A stretch of DNA of 64,000 nt from Paenibacillus sp. FSL W8-0186 (GTDB lineage: Bacteria > Bacillota > Bacilli > Paenibacillales > Paenibacillaceae), in the NCBI RefSeq assembly GCF_037969765.1, contig NZ_CP150207.1:248001-312000 (forward strand), in the 5' to 3' direction. The first letter of the stretch is position 1. Every line of letters begins with the position of its first letter. A program made the translations under genes and the position numbers. The notes beneath the pieces were generated by a model. The model made no database searches and was not told the origin of the DNA. It saw only the letters and a list, made by a program, of their open reading frames with translations. Positions 44,060 to 52,982 of this stretch are shown here, piece after piece.

Positions 44060-45211
44060 ATGGATCGTACGTATAAGCGTAATAGTGGAACCGAAAAGGA
44101 ACATACTCCAATGGGCCGCCATGGAGCCTTGAGCAGCGACGGAGCCGGACCAAGATTCCATGGGGCCTTGAGCGGAGGCGGAATCTTACTCACCCAAGGA
44201 ACTCCAGGAAGCAATGGGCAGCCACGACTCGGTAGCACCATGCCAAGCAACCAGGGGGCCGGGTTAAGCGCCCATAGCCGCAGGCCAAGTATCGGTGGAA
44301 CCCGGCCGCCTACCAATGGAGCCCGCCCGCGCCTCACCGGCAAAGAGCTGGTCTTCAAAATCACGCTGGGCCTCCTATGCACGTTTATTTTTCTAATCAT
44401 CGTTTATCCGCTGTATTTCATCGTGATCGCTTCCTTCAGCGACTCCACGCTCGTAGCGACAGGCAAGGTCTGGCTGTTTCCGAAAAACATCAGCTTTTTC
44501 GGGTATCAGGAAATTTTCAAGGATATGCGGATCTGGACGGGCTACCGGAACACGGTGTTCTACACCCTGTTCGGCACCTTGGTCAATATGCTGTTTACGC
44601 TGCCGGCGGCGTATGTGCTGTCCCGGCGGGAGTTCCGGGCGAGGAAGGTCATTATGTTTATTTTCGTGGTGACGATGTTCTTCAACGGCGGTCTCATTCC
44701 GACTTATCTTCTAATGAAGGATTTGCATCTGACCAATACGATTTGGGTGTTCATTATCCCGTTTTGCGTCAATGTGTTCTATCTGATTATCGCCCGGACG
44801 TTCTTTGAGAGCTCGCTGCCCCAGGAGCTGTACGAGGCGGCGGTTATGGACGGCTGCTCGCATTTCATCTTTTTCTTTAAGGTGGCGCTGCCGCTCTCCA
44901 AAGCGATGATCTCGGTAATCGGTCTCTATTATCTGGTCGGGCATTGGAACGACTTCTTTACCGCGCTGATCTATATCCGCAATAACAACCTGCAGCCGCT
45001 GCAAATTATTTTGCGGGACATCCTGCTGTCCAATCAGGTGTTTGCCGGCGGGGCGGGCACCGGAGGAGACGCGGGAGGTTATGCGCAAAGATATGCCGAC
45101 CAGATCAAATACGGCGTCATTATCGTATCCACGCTGCCGATTTTGATGATCTACCCGTTTATCCAGAAATATTTTGAGAAGGGTGTCATGATCGGTTCGA
45201 TCAAGGGGTGA
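44060..45211 (+). CDS. ABC sugar transporter permease, YtcP-type, with long N-terminal extension (importer 2)
   Basis: This permease of about 383 residues has the normal YtcP-type membrane core from residue ~100 (LLCTFIFLIIVYPLYFIVIA; EAAVMDGCSHFIFFFKVALP). It carries an extra ~95-residue hydrophilic N-terminus rich in Gly, Pro, Arg and Ser with repeated GALS and G-x-R-P elements, which family members lack. AAGGAGG lies upstream of ATG 44060; an in-frame ATG at 44039 has no site. Codon content of the extension differs from the core, suggesting recent expansion of low-complexity sequence. Transport itself should be unaffected. Confidence 0.9.
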   Translation: MDRTYKRNSGTEKEHTPMGRHGALSSDGAGPRFHGALSGGGILLTQGTPGSNGQPRLGSTMPSNQGAGLSAHSRRPSIGGTRPPTNGARPRLTGKELVFKITLGLLCTFIFLIIVYPLYFIVIASFSDSTLVATGKVWLFPKNISFFGYQEIFKDMRIWTGYRNTVFYTLFGTLVNMLFTLPAAYVLSRREFRARKVIMFIFVVTMFFNGGLIPTYLLMKDLHLTNTIWVFIIPFCVNVFYLIIARTFFESSLPQELYEAAVMDGCSHFIFFFKVALPLSKAMISVIGLYYLVGHWNDFFTALIYIRNNNLQPLQIILRDILLSNQVFAGGAGTGGDAGGYAQRYADQIKYGVIIVSTLPILMIYPFIQKYFEKGVMIGSIKG

Positions 45212-45246
45212 CCTTGTAGGGGCGTCCAACGTTCTGTTGATGTATG

Positions 45247-45296
45247 AAAAATACCGTCCAATACGGCAGTTTATGCCGCCATTGGGCGGTATTTTT
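45247..45296 (+). terminator. Terminator of importer 2 operon
   Basis: ATACCGTCCAAT pairs with ATTGGGCGGTAT, with an inner CGGCA/TGCCG stem and a T run. The arm sequence is shared with the hairpin at 50273. Confidence 0.9.
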
Positions 45297-45425
45297 GTGT
45301 TAAAACAGGGGGAAGGCTCGGAAAGTTTATACAATCATCCCACGCAAGGGTTCCAGGTATCCGCCCCCTATGTTAATCTGGATGTATCAATGGGAAAAGT
45401 TGCAAATCATTAGGAGGTAGAATTG

Positions 45426-45800
45426 ATGGCTGAGACAAGTCATATACTGGAATGGACACTTGTATCCGAGTGCCCGATTCCCCCGGATGTGAACAACCTG
45501 CTCGTTCCCGGGGAAGAGGCGGTCGCTGCCTACAAAACCTTTCGCGACAGCGCCGTTTTTACGAACAAAAGATTGATTGTCCGGGATGCGCAGGGCTTTA
45601 CGGGCAAGAAAGTCGAAATCTACTCGCTGCCTTACTCCTCGATTGATATGTGGTCTACGGAGAATGCGGGCGGATTTCTGGATATGAACGCCGAGGTAGA
45701 ACTGTGGACGCGTGCGGGCCATATTAAGGTGAAGCTGCAGAAAGGCGTCGATATCCGCAGGTTCGATATGCTCATCGCAAATGCGCTGTTAACGAAGTGA
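45426..45800 (+). CDS. Bacterial PH-domain protein
   Basis: This 124-residue protein fits the bacterial pleckstrin-homology fold (bPH/DUF1696 type): a strand pair SAVFTNKRLIVRDAQGF, YSLPYSSIDMWSTENAG and a C-terminal helix VDIRRFDMLIANALL. Such proteins are cytoplasmic or membrane-peripheral and poorly characterised; envelope-stress roles are suspected in the family. AGGAGG lies 8 nt before ATG 45426. It has its own terminator at 45885, so it is transcribed alone. Confidence 0.82.
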   Translation: MAETSHILEWTLVSECPIPPDVNNLLVPGEEAVAAYKTFRDSAVFTNKRLIVRDAQGFTGKKVEIYSLPYSSIDMWSTENAGGFLDMNAEVELWTRAGHIKVKLQKGVDIRRFDMLIANALLTK

Positions 45801-45884
45801 GTTGTATGGGAGAAGCTGGTATTCCCCTGCTGTTGAATGTGATGGTTCAGGTCTAAAGTTGGAATTATTCATAGAGTTAGGATG

Positions 45885-45912
45885 AAAGACACTTTTTATA
45901 GTGTCTTTTTTT
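45885..45912 (+). terminator. Terminator after the PH-domain gene
   Basis: AAAGACACT-TTTTAT-AGTGTCTTT followed by a T run. Confidence 0.9.
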
Positions 45913-45989
45913 GTATTTTCATAGGTTAAAAGTAGGCATTTTGGTAAAATATCAGACACTAATATTTTCTGAAATGAGGTTGGACAAGC

Positions 45990-48362
45990 TTGAATAAGGT
46001 GGATCCTAGCCGAGTTGGGGGCTTGGCACGCGACTTGGAGCGTTTGGAGCGCACAATGGAGAACGGAATTACGGGAATGTCCAGGGAATTAAACCGGCTA
46101 ATAAGCGATGTGGAGGCGGCATATTCCGATCCGTCCGAGCATTACGTGCGATCTGCGGCACGCGAAGCCAGCGGCCTGCTGCGGGAAATCGGCAAGCTGG
46201 CCGAGCGGATTGACGAGCAGATGAGGAAGAAGGTTCAGGCTTTACGCTATGCGGAAAATACATACATAAAGGCAGAGAAGGATTCGGCAAAGGCGACCGG
46301 GGTGAAAAAATCAGCGACGTTTACCCTCAAGGGGACGATTCAGAGCTGGTTTCAGCGCTTCATGGAGAAAGCGAGACAGAATGTCGCTGATCCAGACGAG
46401 GCTTCGTCTGCGGAGTCAAGGCCATCGCTGCTGCAATGGATCAAGGGCAGCTTGCTGGAGCTTCAGGACGCCTCTTTGGTGCAGCGTCTCGACCCGGTGA
46501 AGGAGGATGAGCGGATCGCCTCTTTGCTGCAAATTTTGGACACCGGGACGGCGAAGGAGCAGGTGTGGGCGCGGGAGGAGCTCGAGGCCATCGCTTCAAG
46601 CTTCAAAGAGATTGCCCGAAACCAAGCGGCCTATAAAATATATGCGATTTACAATAATGAACTGTATATGGGTTATGCACATCGGTCTGCCCAGCAGCAA
46701 AGGGAGCAGCTAGCGAAGCTCGGCGTCGCTGAGGAATGGTATAAGTCCGGGGTCAGCTTGGCCGTGTTCTATAAAGGCTCTCCGCTGGATGCCTGCGAAT
46801 ATAACCCGCTGAAACAGGATCTGTCCGCGATGCCGAAAGAGAGCGAGCTGCGCTTGATAATTGCAGCCGGTATGATTAATCCCCTCTACCGGGAATGGGC
46901 GAAACTCCACTATGACGCGATTGCGGCGGCGGTGCGTCAAGCGGCAGAGCGGCGCAGGGAAATGCAGGCGCTGCTGGATGAATACAATCAGGCGGTTCCT
47001 GCGGAGGATATCCGCAACATGCAGCAATATTTGAAGGACATGAACATCTACCAAGGCGAGATTACGGGCGAATATAATCAGGAATTCCTGATTGCTGTAG
47101 CCGGTTACCAGCATATCGCGAACACAGTGAGCTCCATGGCGGCAGTTCGGCGCGATTGGTTCGGATGGGAGATGTTCGAGGTAGATGGGAAGATCACGAA
47201 GGACCTACTGGATTTGGCCCGCTCAGAAAGAGGCTCGGGAATTCGCAATGATCCGAACCTGAAAACCGGCGGATTGACCGCTGCCGTAACGATCGTAGGC
47301 GTTGGAGACGGCATTGTCAGTCAATTGTTTGAAGACGTAAAGGACTTGGCCGAGTTCGCCGTCAATTCCAATCCGGCAACCCTGGGATTCTGGACAGATA
47401 CCGTGCCGGGATATTACGCTATAGGGGAAGCAATTGCGACCGGTGAGCTGACGATCCATGATATGAAGAAGCTGCTCGGCGACGCCGCGGCAGAGGAGTT
47501 CGTGGTTCCTTTCCAGGATATCATCGAGCTGCAGCCGAAGGTTCTTTCCGGCAAAGCCACCTATGAGGAGAGCGTAAGATACGGACGAGCTGTGACGAAG
47601 GCGTTCTTTGCGATCACGGTAGTAGAAGGCGCCGCCAGAGCGGGAGCCAAATTCTCCGGCAAGACCGTGAAGGAGCTTGTGAAGAATGTGAAGGAAGCGG
47701 CGCAAACGCGGCCGCAAGTATCGTTTGCTACCCCCGGTGGCCCTGAAGTCCCTGTCCGGGATATGGACATGCCGAAGACGGAGCCGCAGTTCTCTAAGTC
47801 TAAGCCTGATTCGGGATCAGGCGGCGGGAAGATGGATTCTGTTGAGGGGGCGGGTAAGGCTATTGAAAATGCACTTGCAAAAGGAAGTGCAAATACCTGG
47901 GAAAAGTTCCTAGCTGAAAATCCAGGGAAAAGTATTGAAGAGGCCTCAAGGTCTTATATTAAGTTAATAGAAGAACAATCTCCATGGCCTGAGGGATTCG
48001 ACATAACAGTACATAAAACTACACTAAAACCAGGGGATACATTCCAGATGGCTCTGGATAGTACACAACCAGTAACATCGCCAGGAAATTTTGCTACGTT
48101 TGATAACATTCCTAATATAGATTTTGTTAGGAACAATTTGGCCGTCAAATCAGATTGGAAAGTCGATTGCAGCAAAGTTGTTACTTATAAAGTGAAAGAA
48201 GGTGTGGAACTACCAGTAATCAAAGGGCCTGTTGGACCTCAGATAGATCTAAATGCTGATAAATATTTACCTGGTGGAAGTAATCAAATACAAATGCTAC
48301 TTCCTAGAGGTACAGACAAGATGGATTACCTAGAGGTTGTATCAGTAAGGTCAATCAAATAA
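45990..48362 (+). CDS. Polymorphic toxin with helical N-domain, pretoxin region and C-terminal toxin tip
   Basis: This 790-residue protein starts at TTG after ATGAGGTT. Residues ~1-110 form a helical region typical of WXG/LXG-like export domains (LARDLERLERTMENGI; LLREIGKLAERIDEQMRKK). A middle region and a Gly-rich pretoxin-TG-like part (~435-570) follow. The last ~175 residues differ in composition and end KGPVGPQIDLNADKY, PGGSNQIQML and LEVVSV. This end pattern resembles the TNT/ADP-ribosyl-type toxin fold, an inference. GC drops sharply near 47850, where the tip begins, as in tip exchange. The next gene, 16 nt on, is the likely immunity gene. Contact-dependent or type VII secretion is inferred. 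Confidence 0.83.
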   Translation: MNKVDPSRVGGLARDLERLERTMENGITGMSRELNRLISDVEAAYSDPSEHYVRSAAREASGLLREIGKLAERIDEQMRKKVQALRYAENTYIKAEKDSAKATGVKKSATFTLKGTIQSWFQRFMEKARQNVADPDEASSAESRPSLLQWIKGSLLELQDASLVQRLDPVKEDERIASLLQILDTGTAKEQVWAREELEAIASSFKEIARNQAAYKIYAIYNNELYMGYAHRSAQQQREQLAKLGVAEEWYKSGVSLAVFYKGSPLDACEYNPLKQDLSAMPKESELRLIIAAGMINPLYREWAKLHYDAIAAAVRQAAERRREMQALLDEYNQAVPAEDIRNMQQYLKDMNIYQGEITGEYNQEFLIAVAGYQHIANTVSSMAAVRRDWFGWEMFEVDGKITKDLLDLARSERGSGIRNDPNLKTGGLTAAVTIVGVGDGIVSQLFEDVKDLAEFAVNSNPATLGFWTDTVPGYYAIGEAIATGELTIHDMKKLLGDAAAEEFVVPFQDIIELQPKVLSGKATYEESVRYGRAVTKAFFAITVVEGAARAGAKFSGKTVKELVKNVKEAAQTRPQVSFATPGGPEVPVRDMDMPKTEPQFSKSKPDSGSGGGKMDSVEGAGKAIENALAKGSANTWEKFLAENPGKSIEEASRSYIKLIEEQSPWPEGFDITVHKTTLKPGDTFQMALDSTQPVTSPGNFATFDNIPNIDFVRNNLAVKSDWKVDCSKVVTYKVKEGVELPVIKGPVGPQIDLNADKYLPGGSNQIQMLLPRGTDKMDYLEVVSVRSIK

Positions 48363-48378
48363 AAAGGGGATTAAATAT

Positions 48379-48936
48379 ATGGGTATTGATAATTTTAAAT
48401 GGGATGATCAGGATCGAAGTGTTTCCTGGTTGTATAATGGAAAACATATAACTAAAAAGTATGACAATGCATATTTTGCTTCTTTAAATAATGAAAAACA
48501 ATATGTAGTTGTTGAAGCAGGGCAAAACTATTCTCCGGACCTAATTTTTTATCTTTCATTTGAGGGTAAACAGATTTTTAATTTAGATAAAGTTAATGAT
48601 AAGATCAGTTGGCAATTACAAGATCATTTAATTCAAGTAAATTGTAAGAATATACTGAATGCTCAAATTTACCCGGAGCAGGGTGTTGCAATCGTTATTT
48701 CCAAAGAAAATCAGTTTGAGAAAGTGTTAAAAGGGTATGCAATGGATGGTACATTGTTATTTGTTAAACATCCTCCTCAAGGTTTTGATTTTAGTTATTT
48801 ATCGACCTTAAAGAATCAGCCGTCTGTTGTTTGTGAAGGAGATGAGGATCATACTGATGTTTATGGAAGAAGTGGTTGGAGCTTTATTATTGATACAAAG
48901 ACAGGTGATATGACCAAAGGGAATTTAGCATATTGA
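48379..48936 (+). CDS. Probable immunity protein for the toxin
   Basis: This 185-residue soluble protein begins MGIDNFKWDDQDRSVSW and is beta-rich with many aromatic residues. It lies 16 nt downstream of the toxin, with AAGGGGA before the ATG, and shares the toxin tip's AT-rich composition. It has no membrane span or signal, fitting a cytoplasmic inhibitor. No family is recognised; the immunity role rests on position and composition. Confidence 0.72.
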   Translation: MGIDNFKWDDQDRSVSWLYNGKHITKKYDNAYFASLNNEKQYVVVEAGQNYSPDLIFYLSFEGKQIFNLDKVNDKISWQLQDHLIQVNCKNILNAQIYPEQGVAIVISKENQFEKVLKGYAMDGTLLFVKHPPQGFDFSYLSTLKNQPSVVCEGDEDHTDVYGRSGWSFIIDTKTGDMTKGNLAY

Positions 48937-48945
48937 ACTAAGGTG

Positions 48946-48992
48946 AAAGGCCTATTCCAGCTTGAATCACAAGTTAGGAATGAGCCTTTTTT
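48946..48992 (+). terminator. Terminator of the toxin-immunity operon
   Basis: AAAGGCCTATTCC pairs with GGAATGAGCCTTT, followed by a T run, immediately after the immunity stop. Confidence 0.8.
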
Positions 48993-49021
48993 GCATGTCC
49001 CTAATCAAAGGGGAGGAGATT

Positions 49022-49156
49022 TTGAACCAAAGTATCAAATTATATAAAAAAGGACTTTTGAAATCTAGCAAACTTCCATTTGCTCAGCTAAGTTATTCAA
49101 ATGAGACGATAAAACTTTCGGTTGTGATAAGAATGGGGAGTGGTCTGTATCCATAG
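49022..49156 (+). CDS. Possible short orphan frame after the toxin locus
   Basis: A TTG start behind GGGAGGAG opens a 44-codon frame (begins MNQSIKLYKKG) that overlaps the tail of the convergent hydrolase gene by 92 nt. It may be the stub of a displaced second immunity or toxin-tip gene, but evidence is thin and chance is possible. Confidence 0.25.
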   Translation: MNQSIKLYKKGLLKSSKLPFAQLSYSNETIKLSVVIRMGSGLYP

Positions 49157-49802
49157 TAATAATGGACCTGCAAGGTGTTCGAGCGTACATTTCTCTTTGA
49201 CATCTTGTGGAGAGAGCATTGTCCTTGAGTGTTTCAATATACACACGGGGGATCCTTCCGAAATTATCTTCCGTTGTCCGAACGGGTGTGGCAAAAGGCA
49301 GCAGTGGTTGGAAACAAAGTTTTTGTATTGCCTCAAAAGAATCATTTTCAGAGCACTCACCAAAAAAAGCGTCTTTTACAAATGACTTATTGAGCTTTAA
49401 ATAAGTGTTATCCTCGCTTCTTATGATAGGAAGAGGCGATGCTGTATCGTCCTTTTCGAGGATTTGAAGTAAGCTTTGACCATTTACCGGCAGAAAGGCA
49501 CATACATAAACGAGCAATTGAATTTTGTCAGGACGATATTCAGCGGTTTGGGTGATCACAAGTCCACCCATGCTGTGCCCCACCAAAATCATCGGTTCAG
49601 ACTCATTGTCCAAAACACGGCATAGATGATCCGTGTAGTCTTGCAAAGTAACTTTCGAAACTGCAGTTGTATCCGTATCCGTTCCATGTCCGGGCAAGTC
49701 TACAGTAAGAACCCGGTGTCCGGCGTCTCGCAACAAGGGGACTATTTTATCCCAACTCCATCCTCCGTGCCATGCGCCATGGACTAAAACAAATGTACTC
49801 AT
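49065..49802 (-). CDS. Alpha/beta hydrolase (methylesterase/EstC-like)
   Basis: This 245-residue cytoplasmic hydrolase has the N-terminal FVLVHGAWHGGWSWDKIVPL oxyanion strand-loop, the nucleophile elbow GHSMGG (Ser ~82-84), and the catalytic His in DTDHSPFLS near the end. The order and spacing fit the plant-methylesterase / pyrethroid-hydrolase EstC group. The start has GGAG upstream on the minus strand. The substrate is unknown; small esters or aromatic compounds are typical. Confidence 0.9.
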   Translation of the reverse strand: MSTFVLVHGAWHGGWSWDKIVPLLRDAGHRVLTVDLPGHGTDTDTTAVSKVTLQDYTDHLCRVLDNESEPMILVGHSMGGLVITQTAEYRPDKIQLLVYVCAFLPVNGQSLLQILEKDDTASPLPIIRSEDNTYLKLNKSFVKDAFFGECSENDSFEAIQKLCFQPLLPFATPVRTTEDNFGRIPRVYIETLKDNALSTRCQREMYARTPCRSIITMDTDHSPFLSQPKVLSSHLNNLAEQMEVC

Positions 49803-50272
49803 TTTTTCACTCCTTTTTATTGGTCCCGACGTTCCCCAAACACTTATGTGATATATAACACTTTATTCTAACTTATGCATAAAGCTCAAAAGATACAACC
49901 CCATAGTATTTGCGTTTCCACTAGCGAGCACGAGCTAGGAGTAAGTTAAGGCACAATTGCTAACGGTCAGGAGATCCGCTATTTGCCGTTTTTTCGCGAA
50001 ATTGGCCAGCCAACGGACACAGAAGGCGCTATTTTGTGAAAATGACCATGGAACGCATCGATTTGGTACCAATAAGGTCCGCTGTGTCCGTTAGCTCTAG
50101 AAAAAGCAGAATTCTTGTGAAATAGCGGAACCAGGGTCCGCAAGGATCAGCAGCACAACTGTCCAGCAGTTCACCATATCAGCAGTTCACCATATCAGCA
50201 ACTCAGCAACCCAGCAATTCATCAGCTCATCAGTTAAACAGTTCACCAGAAACGCCAGCTTACTCCCCCAAA
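49803..50272. repeat. Intergenic dispersed repeat and a 16-bp tandem repeat
   Basis: No gene is seen. The inverted repeat AACGGACACAG (50012-50022) / CTGTGTCCGTT (50082-50092) and several GCTATTT/AAATAGC words form a folded element of a type I associate with Paenibacillus intergenic repeats. The unit CAGCAGTTCACCATAT occurs twice in tandem at 50164-50195, followed by degenerate CAGCAA/CAGCTCAT words. Confidence 0.6.
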
Positions 50273-50317
50273 AAATACCGCCCAACAGGCAGCTGCTGCA
50301 GCCGTTAGGCGGTATTT
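50273..50317 (-). terminator. Terminator of the TetR gene
   Basis: Arms AAATACCGCC / GGCGGTATTT with inner GGCAGCTGC pairing. A T run follows on the minus strand, 29 bp beyond the TetR stop. Confidence 0.85.
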
Positions 50318-50345
50318 GGTCTATTTTCACCAACCAACTCATCAT

Positions 50346-51218
50346 CTATTGCCTCATATATCTCCAGATCATGGTCATAATATCCTTAGACTGGTCATAG
50401 CCGTCAGAGCCCCTGAAGGCTTCGACATAGGGCTTCAGGAGTGCGTTGACGACGGATTCGCGCAAAGGCTGTTGATCGATTTCATAACGCAGCGCTGCCG
50501 ATAGTTCGGCCTGCGATTTCGTAAATCTAAGCTGGCATGCGAAATCGTCCAGTGCCTGGAGAATATCCTCCTGCTTGACCTCTTCTTGCATCAGTTGGCC
50601 TTTCATCACATGCAGCTTCTCGTCATCAATGACGGAGGTGTTCTTCTCGACCAGGCATTCGATAATATGACTCATATAGTGCAGAAATATTGTACTGGCG
50701 ACATCCTTTGGATCGAGGGTTTGATTGATATTTTTGGCCGTAAACAGCAGGTGCTGCTGAACCCCCATGAAAATCACGGCCGCCTCAAATGCAGAACGGC
50801 GTAATTTCTCGCCATATACTTCAACCAGGCGATCGGCGAGCCAACCGATTTCAATGATCCGGTGGTACATGACATATTGCTTCATTTCTTTATCGTGGGA
50901 ATGCAGAATTTCCTCGAACAAGGCGGATAACCCGTACTTCTGGCTCGTTTGCGAGATCATCGCGATTTGCTCGATTAAGATATGGATATCGCTGGGGTCT
51001 TTGCCGATCTGCAGCTCGCTTCTTTTCATGCGCGCTTCGTAACGCAGCTTCTCTAATACGGCGCTGACGCAATCATTTTTCGAGGAGAAGTAGTTGTAGA
51101 ATGTCCCTTTGGAAATGCCTGCGCGTTCAATAATATCTTGAATAGAGGTTTGCATGATTCCCTTTTCAATAAACAGGGCAAAAGCATGGTCCACCACTTG
51201 CATTTTACGTCGATTCAT
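50346..51218 (-). CDS. TetR-family transcriptional regulator
   Basis: This 290-residue regulator has the TetR DNA-binding domain at residues ~5-50 (HAFALFIEKGIMQTSIQDII and ISKGTFYNYFSSK). A long ligand domain follows with no named subfamily. The start at ATG 51218 has GGAGG 5 nt upstream; the longer frame to 51338 would run through the operator region and lacks a site. It is divergent from an MFS drug exporter, the standard repressor-pump arrangement. A perfect 17-bp palindrome lies between. Confidence 0.92.
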   Translation of the reverse strand: MNRRKMQVVDHAFALFIEKGIMQTSIQDIIERAGISKGTFYNYFSSKNDCVSAVLEKLRYEARMKRSELQIGKDPSDIHILIEQIAMISQTSQKYGLSALFEEILHSHDKEMKQYVMYHRIIEIGWLADRLVEVYGEKLRRSAFEAAVIFMGVQQHLLFTAKNINQTLDPKDVASTIFLHYMSHIIECLVEKNTSVIDDEKLHVMKGQLMQEEVKQEDILQALDDFACQLRFTKSQAELSAALRYEIDQQPLRESVVNALLKPYVEAFRGSDGYDQSKDIMTMIWRYMRQ

Positions 51219-51282
51219 GAGTTCCTCCGTACAACTTGATACCAACAAGTATATCCACGATGCTTCAAAAATACAATGTGAA

Positions 51283-51299
51283 TTATACCCTGGGTATAA
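51283..51299. promoter_or_regulatory. 17-bp perfect palindrome, candidate TetR operator
   Basis: TTATACCC-T-GGGTATAA lies 65 bp from the TetR start and 81 bp from the pump start. Flanking ACTTGAT/ATCAAGT arms (51302-51308, 51334-51340) form a second inverted repeat. Confidence 0.7.
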
Positions 51300-51379
51300 A
51301 AACTTGATTTTATTGTACCGATGATATAAAATCATCAAGTAACTTTAAATTTTAAATAGAGAATAGGAGAAACTTCAGG

Positions 51380-52879
51380 ATGAGCGATACTGTGAAACAG
51401 TTGGAAAAACCGCCCTATTTAATGATAGGCTTGTTATTCTTTGCAACCTTCGTTGCCTTTCTTAATAACTCATTGCTTAATGTCGCTTTGCCGACAATCA
51501 TGCATGATTTCAGCATTGATTATTCTGCCGTTCAGTGGCTGTCCACCGGCTATATGCTGGTCAGCGGGATTTTAATACCCGTCTCAGCCTTTTTGCTGAC
51601 GAAATTCACGAACCGCAGTTTGTTTATTACGGCATTATCCATCTTTACTTTGGGAACCTTGATCGCGGCCTATTCGCCGAACTTCGGCTGGCTGATCGCT
51701 GGACGGATGATCCAGGCTGCTGGATCCTCTGTCATGTCGCCATTGTTGATGAACATCATGCTCATCAGCTTCCCGCGTGAGAAACGCGGCGCAGCCATGG
51801 GGGTATTCGGTCTAGTTATGATCGTGGCTCCGGCCATCGGACCGACACTTTCCGGTTATATCGTGGAATATCACGATTGGCGCCTGCTGTTCGAGATGAT
51901 TCTTCCGTTTGCGGTTATCGCGCTGCTGCTGGCCATCTGGAAGTTCCGCAGTGTGATGCCAACGAAGGAGACCAAGCTGGACTACCTGTCCGTGGTGCTT
52001 AGCACAATCGGTTTTGGCGGATTGCTGTACGGCTTCAGTGACGCAAGCAGCGCCGGCTGGGGCGACCCTGTCGTCGTAACCTGCATCGTTGCCGGTGTTA
52101 TCGGAGTTGCGCTGTTCGTCATTCGCCAGCTGCGCCTTGAAATTCCGCTGTTGAACCTGGGCATTTATAAATATCCGATGTATTCGATGGCTGCCATCAT
52201 TTCGGCCGTCAATGCGGCGGCGTTGTTCTCGGGTATGATCCTGACGCCAGCCTACGTGCAAAATGTGCGCGGCATTACGCCGCTGGATTCCGGTCTGATG
52301 ATGCTTCCCGGCGCTATCGTCATGGGGATTATGTCCCCGATCACGGGTAAGCTCTTCGATAAGTTCGGACCGCGTGTGCTTGGCTTTGTCGGCTTGACCA
52401 TTACCGCTATTGCTACGTTTATGATGTCCAAATTCGATTTGGAAACGACATATAGCCACATCATCATGCTGTATTCCCTGCGTATGTTCGGGATCTCCAT
52501 GGTTATGATGCCGATTATGACGAACGGCTTGAACCAGCTGCCTACGCGCCTGAATCCGCACGGTACGGCGGCGAACAACACGATTCAGCAAGTTGCCGGG
52601 GCGATTGGCACCGCAATCTTCGTATCGATCATGAACTCGAAAACGAAATCGAGCGCGGCCAGCCAAATTGCTACCATGGATCCCACTACAATTACGGATC
52701 AAGTAAAGGCCCAAATCGGCCAAACGGCCCTGCTTGAAGGGATTCAATATTCCTTCCTGATTGCGGCTGCGACTACCGTGGTTGCACTAGTGCTTACGCT
52801 GTTCGTCAAGCGCGTAGACGTGAGCAAGGCGGCTCTAGCCAAGCTGGAGAGCGAGCCTGAGCCTAGCGCGGCGAAATAA
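51380..52879 (+). CDS. MFS multidrug transporter, DHA2/EmrB-QacA type
   Basis: This 499-residue exporter has the 14 hydrophobic spans of the DHA2 class. The class motif C region is visible as VMIVAPAIGPTLSGYIVEY, with WLSTGYMLVSGILIPVSAFL in span 2 and GRMIQAAGSSVMSPLLMNI in span 4. Proton-driven export of toxic compounds or dyes is the family role. AGGAGA precedes the ATG. A divergent TetR regulator and palindrome suggest substrate-inducible expression. A strong terminator follows. Confidence 0.93.
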   Translation: MSDTVKQLEKPPYLMIGLLFFATFVAFLNNSLLNVALPTIMHDFSIDYSAVQWLSTGYMLVSGILIPVSAFLLTKFTNRSLFITALSIFTLGTLIAAYSPNFGWLIAGRMIQAAGSSVMSPLLMNIMLISFPREKRGAAMGVFGLVMIVAPAIGPTLSGYIVEYHDWRLLFEMILPFAVIALLLAIWKFRSVMPTKETKLDYLSVVLSTIGFGGLLYGFSDASSAGWGDPVVVTCIVAGVIGVALFVIRQLRLEIPLLNLGIYKYPMYSMAAIISAVNAAALFSGMILTPAYVQNVRGITPLDSGLMMLPGAIVMGIMSPITGKLFDKFGPRVLGFVGLTITAIATFMMSKFDLETTYSHIIMLYSLRMFGISMVMMPIMTNGLNQLPTRLNPHGTAANNTIQQVAGAIGTAIFVSIMNSKTKSSAASQIATMDPTTITDQVKAQIGQTALLEGIQYSFLIAAATTVVALVLTLFVKRVDVSKAALAKLESEPEPSAAK

Positions 52880-52910
52880 TTGAAATAACAAGGGTTTATC
52901 CAATAACAAG

Positions 52911-52951
52911 CTCGAAGCCCCAGTCTTAGGACAGGGGCTTCGAGTCTTTTT
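52911..52951. terminator. Terminator between MFS pump and MerR gene
   Basis: Perfect CTCGAAGCCCC / GGGGCTTCGAG stem with a 12-nt loop and TCTTTTT. It separates convergent genes. Confidence 0.95.
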
Positions 52952-52982
52952 ACAAACCGATATGGTAGAGCCGGGGAAGCTG

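Noticed and set aside
50164..50195. 16-bp tandem repeat as a CRISPR or iteron array
   Set aside because: Only two exact copies with no spacers and no replication or cas genes nearby.
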